Part shown: positions 9,906 to 22,118 of the stretch, in pieces
Position numbering within the stretch: position 1 is the first letter of the stretch
Layout: each line of letters opens with the position of its first letter
Source of the DNA: Antitrichia curtipendula
Lineage: Eukaryota; Streptophyta; Bryopsida; Hypnales; Leucodontaceae
Reading direction: 5' to 3'
Assembly (NCBI GenBank): GCA_951230915.1
Contig: OX579641.1
Coordinates: 1,364,001-1,428,000, forward strand
DNA: 64,000 nucleotides
The notes under the pieces: generated by a model
Database searches by the model: none
Told to the model about the DNA's origin: nothing
The model's input: the letters and a program-made list of their open reading frames with translations, nothing else
Made by a program: the position numbers and the translations under genes

Positions 9906-10890
9906 ATATTCTAGTAGAATTTTAATATTTTAATATTCTCGTAACCTTCAAGTCTATTTAAGGTTTAATTCTTTATGTACTAAGAGTTCATGATATTAAG
10001 GTACAAACTTTGATTGATTATATTGTAGAAAGTATAATGTAAATAAATTTTTTAAAACATCATTGCTTGCAATAAAAAAAATATTGTATGCATTGGTTTA
10101 AATAAATGGTTATTTAAATTAATCAAAAAAACCATTTCAATTCAAACTTTAACACTTCTTAAGAAAATGTGAGACCCAATTTGAACTTCTTAGTCATTTA
10201 AAGGTTAAAATTTTATACAATCATATTGCCAACTTCTTGTTTAATATTAGTTATTAATAGATTATTATGAAATTCACTAATTGTGGGCCATATACCAACC
10301 TAATAATTTTTGCAAAGTTGATATGAAATTTATTATTTTAATTTAAATCAAGTCTCCATGATTAGCAATCAAATATTGAACGTCTGAGTGTTTTACATTA
10401 AAGCCATTGATGCATTATTTTGAAATAATGATTGAGTATTGTAATCATAATTATATATTCAATCATGTCAATATTCAAAAGTAATATCAAAATTATTATT
10501 TATGAATGTCTACACTATAAACCCAATGAAAAAAATATTTTGGGATATGATGAATACCTCCAAAGGGCACTAGTTACATTATTTAGTCACAATTGAACAG
10601 ATTGTTCACAATTCCATTTTTTTATTCCAAAAAAGGGCCAGGACATTCCCTTAAACTGGAAGTTGTAATAAATATCAAAAGAAGCATATTAACATAGGAA
10701 ATTGGATAGGCCAATACAAAAAATATATTTAGGCTTATAGTTATTTCCAGATAAAATTTTTTTTTTGATGCTTGCTTTAAATTAAGCCCTCCAAGTATGT
10801 AGAGATGCTTTGGAAGTCATCCTTCTCACAATGCACATACCACATACTTGGGAAGCATGCATAAATTCCTAAAAAGAGTTAGTGTAAACA

Positions 10891-10929
<39 letters not shown>

Positions 10930-11340
10930 ATACGCACGTGTGTAATGTGCACAAAGTAAATGGTGAATATTTTATTTTGAATCCCTTTATTATTTTTGGA
11001 TGTAGGGCCTAAAAGTAATTCAAAAATCCTATTTTGAGCAAGTATTAGGCTCTATTATTGTATATGTGTTTTCTAAAAATAGAAGTGTAGAAAATTAAAA
11101 ATACTAATCTTTTAGGATTGCAAAAAACGTAGTGAGAATTTTGAAAATTAGGTTTAGGGAGTTTATAAATTTATTTTTTATTTTTTATAATTGGCTCGAA
11201 TTTGATATATGGCATGTACATGATTCATGTGAGAGTTTGGAAGTAGCATATTTTGGAAGCAGTCTTAATTATAGCAAGTTTAGTAAAATTTGACAATCTA
11301 GATGATAACTGAAAGCTATAACTCTAATGTAAAAGGTTTG
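9906..11340. other. AT-rich intergenic DNA with an (AT)n microsatellite
   Basis: No gene is recognised. A pure AT dinucleotide run occupies about 10893-10926. The remainder is AT-rich with stops in all frames. Confidence 0.6.
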
Positions 11341-11490
11341 TTTTACTTTTGAATAGTGAAAGAAGTCGATTGTGAATGAATCCTTTCACTTTTCAAAGAA
11401 GTGAAAGACCTCCAATCATGTAAAAGGTATATTTTACATTTCAAAAAAATAAATGAATTCTGATATAAAAGGTTGCTTTCACTTTTAGAT
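11328..11490. repeat. Three short repeats around TAAAAGGTTTGTTTTACTTT
   Basis: Related phrases TGTAAAAGGTTTGTTTTACTTT (about 11330), TGTAAAAGGTATATTTTACATT (about 11419) and TATAAAAGGTTGCTTTCACTTT (about 11463) recur upstream of the TATA box at 11499. Each has weak dyad symmetry (GTAAAA...TTTTAC). They lie 30-170 bases upstream of the promoter and could be upstream elements or low-complexity repeats. Confidence 0.4.
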
Positions 11491-11496
11491 GTAAGT

Positions 11497-11508
11497 GTAT
11501 AAATAGAG
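11497..11508 (+). promoter_or_regulatory. Candidate TATA box
   Basis: TATAAATA lies at 11499-11506, 124 bases before the first ATG of the open frame at 11630. Spacing and sequence are those of a plant TATA box. No cDNA evidence is available. Confidence 0.45.
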
Positions 11509-11629
11509 TAGCAAAAGCCATATGAAATATTATTTGCATTCACCGCATTGGATGTATTTACAATTATTATTTGTTAATAAATTTGAATTATTTGAATTAT
11601 CTCTATAAAACTATAGAATATCCACAATC

Positions 11630-12128
11630 ATGACAGAAAGGAGAGGGAAAGGTAACATGACCATGAAGAACAAAGCTCATGCAAAAGCACGGTACAACAA
11701 ATCTTTTGAGAAAACGTTTGAAAAAATAGGTCCACATGAAGATAATGAATGTGTTATAATTTCACGAACTCACAATTTAGAAGATATTGCTTTAGATAAA
11801 ATGGTGATGGATGAGATTCTATGGGATTATCTAATGCTACACAAAAATAAAGTAGCCATCCAAGATAAGAACACAAAAGACATAGTGCTAGTGATTTCAT
11901 TTATAAAATTTGAAGACATCAAATCTAACTTTTGAAGAATATGAAGACTTTAAAAAGTTGACAACATCTCCAACAAAATTGAGGAAAGGAGGCTTAGAGT
12001 ACATAAAAAAAACCCAGGCCCAAGTGAATGGAAAAATGTTTGCATTAGGGTGGAGAGGTGGCATGGATAGAGGATACACCATAGGTCACTATATCATAGG
12101 AGTATTAAAAACTTTGAAACCACTATAG
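11630..12128 (+). pseudogene. Unknown protein gene in two overlapping frames (11630-11935 and 11910-12128)
   Basis: The first frame (101 codons) begins with a basic segment (MTERRGKGNMTMKNKAHAKA) and continues as a mixed-charge product. The second frame (72 codons) overlaps by 26 bases in another phase. It reads as a folded segment with FEEYEDFKKL and a glycine-rich stretch GKMFALGWRGGMDRGYTIG. Both look like protein rather than noise, so a single-base shift around 11910-11935 probably split one gene; an unseen intron is the alternative. I do not recognise the family. A TATA box lies upstream and the next stop ends the product early, so I call it broken. Confidence 0.4.
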
Positions 12129-13620
12129 ATGAACGCGAAGAAGACCAAGTGGAGTTGGTCAAACGGATTGCAGAGTTTTATGAATTAAGGACTGGTTTAT
12201 GAAACTAAGACCATATATGTACAAAAAAACTATAGATGAGGGTTTACAAACTAGCATTCCATTGCAAGGCCAAACAAAATTTATGAATCTTCAAGAAAGC
12301 TCTGTAGGATTCACAAGTTCTCTCACTTATACAATCGATGATTTCTACAATATTTATTTCCATCTCCCCTTATTTCCATCTCATGCCATTTTATATCTCA
12401 TCCCATGCCCCACATTATTTATATTTTTGGACCCAATGAAACCTTCGTCTGTGAAGACTTCCAATTCCCACAAGACTAGTGTGAGCAATACCCTTTTGTC
12501 ATAGTTCTTCAAAATCTTCCACAGCTCTTTAGTGGAGGGGTAAAATTTTCATAGAATTTGTATAAATTTTTTCTACACCACAAAAGACACATAGGTGCAA
12601 ATTTGTGGGAGCATTGAACACTTGTAGAATCTTCTACAATTTTTGGATTGTTTTCAATTTCAATTTCAAAATAAATAAAAAATGGGATTGGCATACGAAT
12701 TCCTTATGCTTGTAGGCTTGTGCAGGATTCCTACATCTCTAGGGTGTGGCTTGAATGAATTTCTGAATCAAGAGGTAAGTAATGTGGATGATTCTTTTTG
12801 CTTTTATCAATGCAACTAATGTGTTATAAGGTGATTCTATCTTCTTCTTCTTCCAAAGATTTGATTTTGGACAACATATGAATAAAGCAAAGAGTACAGA
12901 TGCGTTATGTGAATATATTTAGGATTTCAATTTTTAATTTTTTGAAGGTAGTTGTGGTTTTCATTATTTAGATGCAAAGATAGGATTTGTAAATGTAATA
13001 AATAAAAATGGAATATTTATTTTCAATTTTCAATTTAAAAAAAAATTCTATGCATAAACCAAATGTATTTGTTTACTTGAATTATTTATTTACCTTTGTA
13101 ATTATTATTTATTTGTTTGATTTATGTGTAATGAGAATGGATTGGGACGCTTAGTTTGTGTTTATGAATATATTTAACTTCATGTGGTAGGGGTGATGTC
13201 AAGGTTGCAGCACATTGAAGTTGCCCATCTCCTCTCCAATCATTCTATTTAGGTTCACTTGATGTGTTTTTTTGTTTGTTTTTGTTTTTGTGACGGTGAG
13301 ATCTCGAGGACTGTGCATCCCCCAGTCGCGTACTTGGTACCATTGGAAAGCCCTCAGCAAGGAGGGGTGCATGGGCTTTGTTTCATGGCGTTCGGACCTA
13401 CGATGGAAAAGTTGTGCATTTTTTAGTTATTTTTTATTTTAAAAAATTAAATAATTACTTTTACTTACAATTTGCCTATGGCAACGGTACAGGAGTTGTA
13501 AATAGATTTAGATCCTATTTGGGAATTTCTAAATCAATAGTAAAGTTCGTTCCAAGGGAGGTCTTTCTAATAGGCTTACTTCTACAACGACAAAAGACAA
13601 CTAAATAGGAAATAAAATAC
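12129..13620. other. AT-rich DNA without a recognised gene
   Basis: Short open frames only. Around 13290-13400 a patch richer in G+C (GGTGAGATCTCGAGGACTG, then AAGCCCTCAGCAAGGAGG) stands out from the background but does not translate into anything I recognise. It may be a fragment of a retroelement leader. Confidence 0.4.
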
Positions 13621-13634
13621 CGAGAAAGGCATAC

Positions 13635-15260
13635 TTCCAACTTGGATTAATTTAATTCCTCACGGTTTGCACAATCTAATTACTAAATTTGTTAACACTC
13701 CATTCATAAAACCACCAAAGAAAAATATCACCCTATTTGGATTTAATCTTTACTTCTTCAGTTGAATTCTTTCATCTTTTCCCAAATCGGTCTTGACAAC
13801 ACTGGTTCGGCCTTGTACTCCAAAATCGGTCTTCAGTAGCTTCTAGCTTTACTCCAAACTGAACGTGTCACTTCTGACTGATTCTTTTGCTCCAACTTGG
13901 CTTACGGTCGAGTCTTCTCTCACCAACTTGGTATCTTTTTGCTCACAAATTCTTTTTATATTTTTCTTATATCCAATCACTTATAAATCACTTCTCGTTT
14001 CGGACCAATTGCAAACTCTCAAATACCAATTTGGAAAACATTCAATCACAAACATTTCTGGCTCCAAATTGGACTTTGCTGTCATCACACCACTCCGACA
14101 ATTCCTATTCGGCTTAACACTTGAACTTCTCAGACCGAATTGGAATAGCTTTAACAGCAAGAATATACACTCTTAACTTCCTTTTAATTTCTCCATAATT
14201 CAGACTCACGTACATACCAACTTGGACTTCATACAAAAAATCATAGATTAACTCATAATTCAATCATCCATACCATTTCCACACCACAACGACACCAACT
14301 GAATATGAAACTTCTTCCTTTTAATCCAAGTTGGTAATCAAAATCACCGTTTACATATTTTTTATGTCTTTTCCACCATAATTGATTCCTGTAAAAATCT
14401 TCCTAATTCAGACTTTGAAATTCTACAATTCTACTGTCCCTTGAATTCCTCATCTTCTTCACTCAGCTACTTCCTTTAAGCTGGAATCACTACTACGCCA
14501 ATTTAGCAATCATCTTCTATTCTTCCGTTTCCACAACAGTTCATTTCTATACTGACTCACTCAGCATACACTTCCAATTTGGAAATAAATCACACCTGCA
14601 TGATAAAACTTAAAGCTTCGGCACACAAACTTCCAATTTGGCTTCAAACCTTCTGTCTTTACCATATACCCGAATTGGATTTTTCTTTCTTCCCTCCACG
14701 AGAAACACCAAGACAATCCTTCATCTTCATCTTCCAAATAGGACTGCACAGACACGATCCAACCTTGGATCACAGACACACAAATTTCCAACTTGGAAAC
14801 ACACAAGCACACAACCGGCTTGACACTCCTAGAACCAAGAAACTTTCACACAAACATATCAAAAAAAACAAATACACAACACGACTTGGCTGGGACTCGC
14901 AGCGGACACATTCAACACTGGGTACCAACCAAATTAAAGACGACCACCTAATAGGAGCTAGACGGCGGTTTCCCAAACCGCCAGACTCAAACTGTAAAAA
15001 TAAACTTCCAAATAGGAACTGCCCGACCTTGAAACCAGTTAGCCTCCAATTCGGAATCCTCACATCACATCAGAAAACCAGTCATCCAATTAGAACTCTA
15101 TCCAGACTTCATTCACTCACAAACCCAACTTGGCAGAATTCCAACTGGCAACCCAGACCACTCATTCTCCCAAATTGAACTTTAAACTCAAAAATCACTT
15201 AAAAAACACACTCCAACTTGGCTATAAGTATGTACAAAAGCACCAAATTGGTAAACAAAC
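13635..15260. repeat. Dense cluster of a short dyad motif TCCAANTTGGA
   Basis: About 25-30 occurrences of CCAA(C/T/A)TTGG or one-mismatch relatives (CCGAATTGG, CCAAATAGG, CCAATTCGG) lie in about 1.6 kb. Clear ones are near 13637, 13892, 13923, 14028, 14062, 14132, 14217, 14326, 14572, 14632, 14672, 14788, 15046, 15127, 15210 and 15244. Spacing is irregular (about 30-110 bases) and the sequence between is not repeated, so this is neither a tandem nor a microsatellite array. Several are extended dyads such as TTCCAATTTGGAAA. The long frame 14579-15178 within it has no coding character. Confidence 0.7.
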
Positions 15261-15342
15261 ATAACAAAATCATTCAAAAAGCCTCAAAATATCCACACAA
15301 AATATCAAAATTATGAGACTAATAGGGAATCTACAGGAGCAC

Positions 15343-15568
15343 ACTACACTAATGATGGTATTTAGTGTTACCTACACTAATTGATGTAAATATGCTATAA
15401 CGTTTTACTCTGGAGGAATATTTTTACCAACTATGTTTACAGAGATCCTCATTTTTAATGAATATTGATATTGTTCTCTTGGGTAAAAATACCCATTAAG
15501 AATAAAAAATTATAGCTTTTTTTATTTCAATTAGTGTAGGTAACACTAAATACCATCTTTAGTGTAGT
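15343..15568. mobile_element. MITE with about 39-bp terminal inverted repeats (family K)
   Basis: The left end reads ACTACACTAATGATGGTATT and continues TTAGTGTTACCTACACTAAT. The right end is its reverse complement with one mismatch in the first 39 bases. Total length is 226 bp and the interior is AT-rich without a frame. TA dinucleotides two bases inside each end could be a target duplication of a Tc1/mariner-like insertion, but the TSD is ambiguous. A diverged relative occurs at 47470-47740. Confidence 0.75.
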
Positions 15569-18100
15569 CCAGTTGAAGCTAAGCTTGGTTTCCAATGTAA
15601 GTTCTTCCTCACTGAAAGTTCCCAATGATTAGAACATATCGGGAACATAATGGGAACATATTGGGAACACGTCCAACCCTTTTATCATGTCATGCCCAAA
15701 ACCATATTCCACTCTTTCTTCACATAGTGCTTCTAAATTTCATAGGAACTAGATTTTTCATTTTTTATTGTGAAGACATACTATATACTTCAATCCATCG
15801 TTTGGATTTTTGAGTTTCAAAATAATGTGGTGAAATTATTTCTCAAAAAGTTGTGTGAGCCATTGTAAACTTTTGAACATTGTTGCATTGCAAGATTTTT
15901 TTTAATGTGATCCATGTCTTATTTTTCCTTGAAATTTTTTAGAGACATTCCTAACATGATTTACAATTTGAAATTTTTAAAAATTCAGCACCATAGTAAA
16001 AAATTTACCACAATCAATGGTCAAGGGCAGGTGAAGTTTTGGGCATAGTGAAAAAAAAGGGGGTTCAACTCAAATGCTCATATTTTTCAAACCATATAGT
16101 CAAATGTTATGAAATTTTTACCAGTTGTTCTTCTTCAAGTATAGTACAAAATCTAACAATTGTACTGGGAAAATAAAATTTTCGTTGAAATTTTCTATAA
16201 ACGCAGCAATAGTGGCAGTTTTGAGTGGATTTTCACAGAAAATGGCCTTGGTCCTTTAGGGGTTAAAATTGCTATTTGATTGTGCATCCACGTGGTCATA
16301 TTTAGTTTATATAAATTTAAATTAAAAGACAATTAGTAGAATTTGCAGTCTAGGATTCCAAAGTAAGATTTTTTCTGAACATTCGGTTGTAAAAATTGGA
16401 AGAATTTCATTCCCACCTAAACCGCTGGCCGCTGGGGTTTAGGGTTCAAGTGTCATGATGTGGGTTTATTAGGGAAAAGCATCTATTATGAAGTAACTAA
16501 ACAAGTTGTGTACCTTCATAAAGTAATCGCGGATGGAATTAAAATTCCCAATGTCAGTGGAACGAATCCCCAACCTAGCCAGAGTTTGTGTAAGTGCATC
16601 AAAATTCCAAGTCTTCTCATATTTTGTCAGACATGTGTCATTTAGAAAATCCAAATACTTGACATGCACAGAATATCTTACCTACACAATGTATTAAATA
16701 TTATTCTTCCTCCAGTTTCTTGCCATTTGAACGGAATAGTATATCAAAACTTACATTATACCATTTGCAACGTTGTGAAGGTTCCTAAAAATTCTGACTG
16801 ACATAGGAAACTGAAGTCAATCCATCTGCATAGTCCCCAAATACTCATACTCAGAACCTTTCATTATATTTGATCTAGAATCAACGTAGCTAACTTTATT
16901 GAGTTTGCTGAAACAAACGGAACATTATCATTCTATTAACAGAAAAATGTGAAAGTTATTGAATTTTGAAGTTTGTGTATCAATAAACAATTTAGGAAAT
17001 TACTTTTACTTTTTTTTGGCTATGGTAATGGCAGATGGGCACACTAGGTTCTTCTATAGTAGGAGAAAATCCGTGTTACCTTATATTTCCTTAATCAAAT
17101 TAGTTTTTGGGATGTGGCATAAATTTGCTGTGGATGTCTCAACAGAGCACCTCCATGGGGGAATTTTCTAAGATTATTGTTTGTACTATCTGTATGAAAT
17201 ATTCCATAGTTATGTAACAAACTTTTAATGCTCATAAAGCTACAAATTGAAGATTCTGATGACGATATAAAATAGGATTCTAATGCACCATTAAGGGAGT
17301 GGAATAGGAAACTTAGGAAGTCATATTTTGAAACCACGAACCCCACTAATGCGGCATCGACTGTTGAATAATGCCTTTACTTGCTGACAATATTCCGTTA
17401 GTCAAAGTGTAGAAAAAAGATCCGCCGCCAAAGTATCCCGTGCACAATTCTAGTGGGATTTCAAATTATTCAAAAAATTCCCCTTTGTCGCGGAGGCCAA
17501 CTCTCTCATGGTCAGTCATTCTCTTTCATTTTTGAATTCCACTAAATCGTCCTTCGCATCTCTAATCTCCAAGTTCTGGTGATTTGATGTAAGTAAACGA
17601 TGTGTTGCTGTGCTAAGGGTGTTTGTGCAGAGGAATTTACAGACGACGGCACTTTGTGCAGAAGGTAAGACATCATCACTTCATTATACGAAAGTTTTCA
17701 AGTTCTAGTGCGTCAATTTAGATTTAAACGATTCACCCCAACAGAATGCTCCACTATTGCGTTCAATATGATCAGTCGCGCTCACACACTTTGAAACCAT
17801 TGTAGTGAAAATGATTCATTTAGTCGGACCGAAGAAGGGAACATAGAAAGGATGCCGAAAATGATAGCATCAAGTAGCAAAGGAAGTTTACAACAATCTT
17901 GGTCTGCTTCAGAGTATGTGCCAATCAACGAAAGCCACACGTGCGTATAGAATACATGTATACATGTATTTCTATACCAATATGTACATACATGGACGAT
18001 ACATGTATGTACATTTCATTCTAGGTGAACTGAAGTACAAAACGTAGTAGTTTCACGAGGAGTTGGTAAAGAGTCAAATCATTCATTCTAATAAATCATC
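15569..18100. other. No recognised gene; one TTAA-element end at about 16205-16263
   Basis: Positions 16205-16263 (GTGGCAGTTTTGAGTGG ... GGTCCTTTAGGGGTTAA) match the tips of the TTAA elements at 4466-9905 and 35029-35974, but the opposite end is not found. Between 17400 and 17960 the sequence is less AT-rich and contains possible splice-like signals, for example GTGTTTGTGCAG before 17630, and a short open segment at about 17820-17940. These could be 5' exons of the broken gene that follows, but I cannot prove it. Confidence 0.4.
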
Positions 18101-18110
18101 ATCTGGATTG

Positions 18111-18500
18111 ATCCAGATGAAATGGAGGACCTGGACAGATGTCCACCTTTGTATTAACCTTAACCTATCAAGAAGGAGATTATTTTTGGATAAATTGTCG
18201 ACTTCATGAGTACGCCTACTTGGTACTGTTCGGTAAATGATTAATGACGTTTCACTTTATCTGGATCACTCCAGTTGTTGAATTCAATCTGGATCACTCC
18301 AGTTGTTGAATGCTATCTGGATCACTCTAGTTGATGAATGCTTTCTGGATCACTTCAATTGCTAGGGAATGGTTGATAATAGTCATTGAATCTCTGTACT
18401 CTGTAACCTAGGCAGAGATGTGACTATTTCACATCTCTAGTAGTTGAGATGAGGCTGGTTCAGCTGGAGTGATCCAGATACGGCTTCTTATCTAGAGTGC
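18111..18500. repeat. Palindromic motif cluster with a 28-bp tandem array
   Basis: From 18261 a 28-bp unit beginning CTGGATCACTCCAGTTG repeats at 18261, 18289, 18317 and 18345, with decay toward the right. Around it are dyads of the same family: CATCTGGATTGATCCAGATG at 18110, GCTGGAGTGATCCAGAT at about 18461 and TCTAGAGTGCTCTAGAT at about 18491. It is the same motif family as 1434-2110 and 20047-22800. Confidence 0.75.
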
Positions 18501-20046
18501 TCTAGATGTAGAATAGCTAGGGGTTCTATTTTACATTGCGTATCTAAATAGATCTTGTTGTGTAGCTTTCTGTGTCTTTCTGACCCCGTAAATGAAGGAT
18601 TTCAGAATTCCATATGTCATATATTACAATTGAGTGATTACCCGTCTGAATATTTCTCACAATTCTAGTTGCTTCCTTGATTCTCAGGCTTCTTTTACAT
18701 TCGAAGGTATCCTTTGACTCTTTGACCAATTGCATGGAAGTAGAAATGAATTTCATCAGTGAGTGCAATGATGTACTTCGGTATATGATTGGGCTTTCCA
18801 CGGACAAGGGCTCCAAAGAGTCGACAGGTCGAGGTTAGCCATTTAACAATAGTGATGATGTTATGCTTTTTGTTGCTGGATTCGGTGAGGTTGGACGAGG
18901 ATTGGTTGTGGATGCTAGTCCGCAGGGCCAGTGGCTTGGGGTAGACATTCCTTTGGAGCGAGGTGTTTTTATTTTGGTTCGGCCACAATCCTTAGTCCGT
19001 GAAGTGGAGGTTATCCTTTTGACACCGATTCAAAGGGGACTTACATCGATGTCGGATGCTCTGAACCGGACAATGTTGTGGAGAACAGAAGAGGTTCAAA
19101 GAGCACCTACACATCCGCCCATGGATTCTTTTTCATATGTTCTACAGAATGACTAGGTGGGTCTCGAGGTTCATCTTCAGAACTCTGAGGATGTTGTTGA
19201 GGCAGCGGGGCAAATAATTTGTTGGAATCCAAACAACCATTTTCAGGATGGAGTACTTGGTGTAGAGAATTTGGGTGCAATTGTGTTTGGTGTTTTTTTA
19301 GGAAACACGGAAGCTATAATGACTCATGCCTGGTGGCCATATCAGCCTGTTGGTTTCCTTATGGCTGATCTTTGAAAGAGACAACTGACTATTTTGCTTC
19401 CATTCCCGTTACTAAAGACCACTTAGCTTATCTTGGTGGAAAAGAGAAAGCGTCTTACCAATTCATAAACCGGAAGCCTAGTGTTGGCATAAAGGATTTG
19501 TTGGCCATCCGTAAGACCAAGGGTTCTAAAATTTGGAAGGTTATTGCCTCCTTCTGCTGCAGCAAGTGGTGCTGCCAATTCTTTCCACAAAAGCAGACAT
19601 TGATTGTGAGGTGGAGGTTCTATTTGAAGTCTTTTGAAGATCCTCACAAATATGGGATTGCTGCCGGCGGCCAAATTCATAATTTTGAAGGAGATAGGAA
19701 CCGGAAAGTAATCAGTCTTAAAGGTGCAGAAATATGCATTACAGCTTGGTACCAAATTCACGGAATTTTGAAGTCCACATATCATAGTTATATGTTAATG
19801 TATAAAGACGGCACTGTTTTGGGCACTCACGGAAACAAAGGGGTCAAGAGGCCTAAGATTGGAACCGTTCAAGTCACTGGTACTATGAAAGCAATCATCA
19901 ATGAGAACGCCGACCAAATGCTCCACCAGATGCGTAATATTGGACACGGGAGAATGGACACTCTCAAATTTTTGCCTACAGGAAATAACTGGAAACGTGT
20001 CTGCGTTGAGGCCAACGGGATACTCTCTCCTATTATGTTTAGAACT

Positions 20047-20067
20047 CATCTGGAGCCCTCCAGATGC
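20047..20067. repeat. Single perfect palindromic motif in the putative intron
   Basis: CATCTGGAGCCCTCCAGATG sits in the non-conserved segment between two coding blocks of the DUF7869 relic. CATCTGGAG pairs with CTCCAGATG. It belongs to the motif family of 1.4-2.1 kb and 18.1-18.5 kb. Confidence 0.7.
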
Positions 20068-20827
20068 TACATTCTTTGCTTCTGTATTTTACTTCAAATC
20101 TTGTTTTCTAGCTTGTTCAGTTTTGTTATATATGATCTTCTATCTTTGTCGTAGCTTATGTATACTTCTGTTGGTTTTGCTGCCTTTGCAGTTAAATGCT
20201 GACTACGGCCTTCCACCTGTGAGCCAGTCTATGATCAATAGAATCAAGAAGAAGCATTTCAACAATGTTTCTATAAAGCCCATTGGTAGCTCTTTTGCAA
20301 AGTGTAGTTTATGCGACCAACTTCAACAGTTTCTTCTGAAGTCCTCCAAAGGAATTCCTGAGTTCGTGGAGTTCTCGAAGCAACGGAATGAACATCTCAA
20401 TCACCAAGCTTCTTGTCAACGCCTATACGCTTCATGGCAGGACGAGTCCAAAAAGAATCCTTAGGACATTTTATGTGTAATTCATAACAAGATGGATACC
20501 TCAAAGACAGCTTTACCACGGATGCGCGTGACAACCAAGGCCACTCAAGGTCTGGGGCAAATACTGATGAGCGTAACAGGTATGGTAGCTCATGGTCATG
20601 GTGATGGTGCGTATGTGCACTATGCACCATCGTGCTGGCTGGGTGACTCAAACTTCACAATTTCGTCATTGGTTAGATTGTTTCGCCACTTGGAGGGTCC
20701 TCCGATTTGAGAGATAGGTGACTTATTTCCATACCCGCCAGCAAACCCTATGTTTGAAGCACTACTTAAAGGAAAATCACATTGTATGGATTGTTTGACC
20801 TTAGTGGAATCATCATCTCTACGTGGA

Positions 20828-20840
20828 CCCCCCCCCCCCC
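20828..20840 (+). repeat. Run of 13 C inside the DUF7869 relic
   Basis: A homopolymer of 13 C lies within the frame just before the LYLQLNN segment. Such runs slip in replication and sequencing, so the reading-frame change between 20710 and 20860 may partly be an artefact or length polymorphism. Confidence 0.7.
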
Positions 20841-22118
20841 TCTTCCTGAAAAGTTGTATCTTCAACTCAACAATTTGGCAAAGGATAACAAGAACCAGTA
20901 CCTCATGGCATTCTTGTCCTTGCTGACTGCGCGTGGAGTCTTCAAGGAAATTCAAGTGGGTTTTCTACTTGTCGGACACACTCATGAAGACATTGACGCT
21001 TATTTCAGCCATCTCTCTAAGGCCTTGAAGACCAAGAATACTTTTGTCGTTGCCGACTTGATGAAGGCCTTCATGCAGTCGCAGGAGCTATCATCCATGC
21101 CTAAGTTCATTCAAGAAGTGGCTGATTTCAAGTCGTTTATAAAGGGATACCAAAGTAGTGGAACTGCTAGATTAATTGGATTGGGGGAGATTCATCTTTT
21201 TAAGTTCTATGTGGATAATGATGGGGTCCTTGTCATGAAGTACAAAAAATCAGCAGCTGATTCACAATGGTTACCATTTGATAAACCTTCTCAACACCTC
21301 TGGAAGAAAGATTCACATGGTCAGCCAAAGCTCCCTCTAGGCTGTCCAAAGCCTATTCCATTCAAGCCCCATGTGGGGGAGCAAAGTTCCCAAAGACACA
21401 AGAAATCGAGAGAAGGTCATTGAGATGGCAAGAAAAGCTACTCTTAACAAGGGTTTTATGATGGTAGGATTAGAAAAATACATTCAGTACTGGAAAAACA
21501 GGATGTCTAAATGTGAGGGGTTTGCAACTGCCTTTGGTCCGTATGTGGAATTTTGGAATAGTATATTGCGAGAGCTTAAAGAACCACTGAATGACTGCCT
21601 TTTAGAGTTGGTTGAAGGCTTCTGGCCACAACACGATTGGAAGGTGACATGCGATGAAAACCCTCGCCGAACTTTCATGGTCAATCCTGTAGATGTTGTT
21701 CTTGAGGAAGAAGATCCGAAACCGTATTGCAGCCCCGCCAATGAAGCTCCACAAGAAAGCTTCAATCCTTGGCTTAACATACGTCCAGGTGTTTGGGTTC
21801 TTTTGAGACTTGAAGACCCAGTTGTGTATGCTGTTTGGCAAGGAAGAGCATTATCCACTATATGCAGACTAGAAGGAGATACAAATTACAAGAAGTTCTT
21901 GCTTCAGTATTGGCGGCCAGATAACTCCAAAAGTACCTTGGAATTAAAGTACCACAATTGTTGGTTTGGTAAATGGGTTGTTGAGAATAGGTCTCCTACT
22001 TTGTTGGATGCAACTTGCGTAGGGTATTCGAATTGGTCCAAGATCATAGATCCTAAATCACGGATGATTCCTAAGAAAAGTAGGGAGGCTGCTCTAGTGA
22101 ATTTGAATAGGGCTAATT

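Noticed and set aside
14579..15178. 199-codon plus-strand frame
   Set aside because: It overlaps the CCAANTTGG cluster, an antisense frame competes over 14770-15063, and composition is low-complexity (Asn/Thr/Pro/Leu-rich) without motifs.
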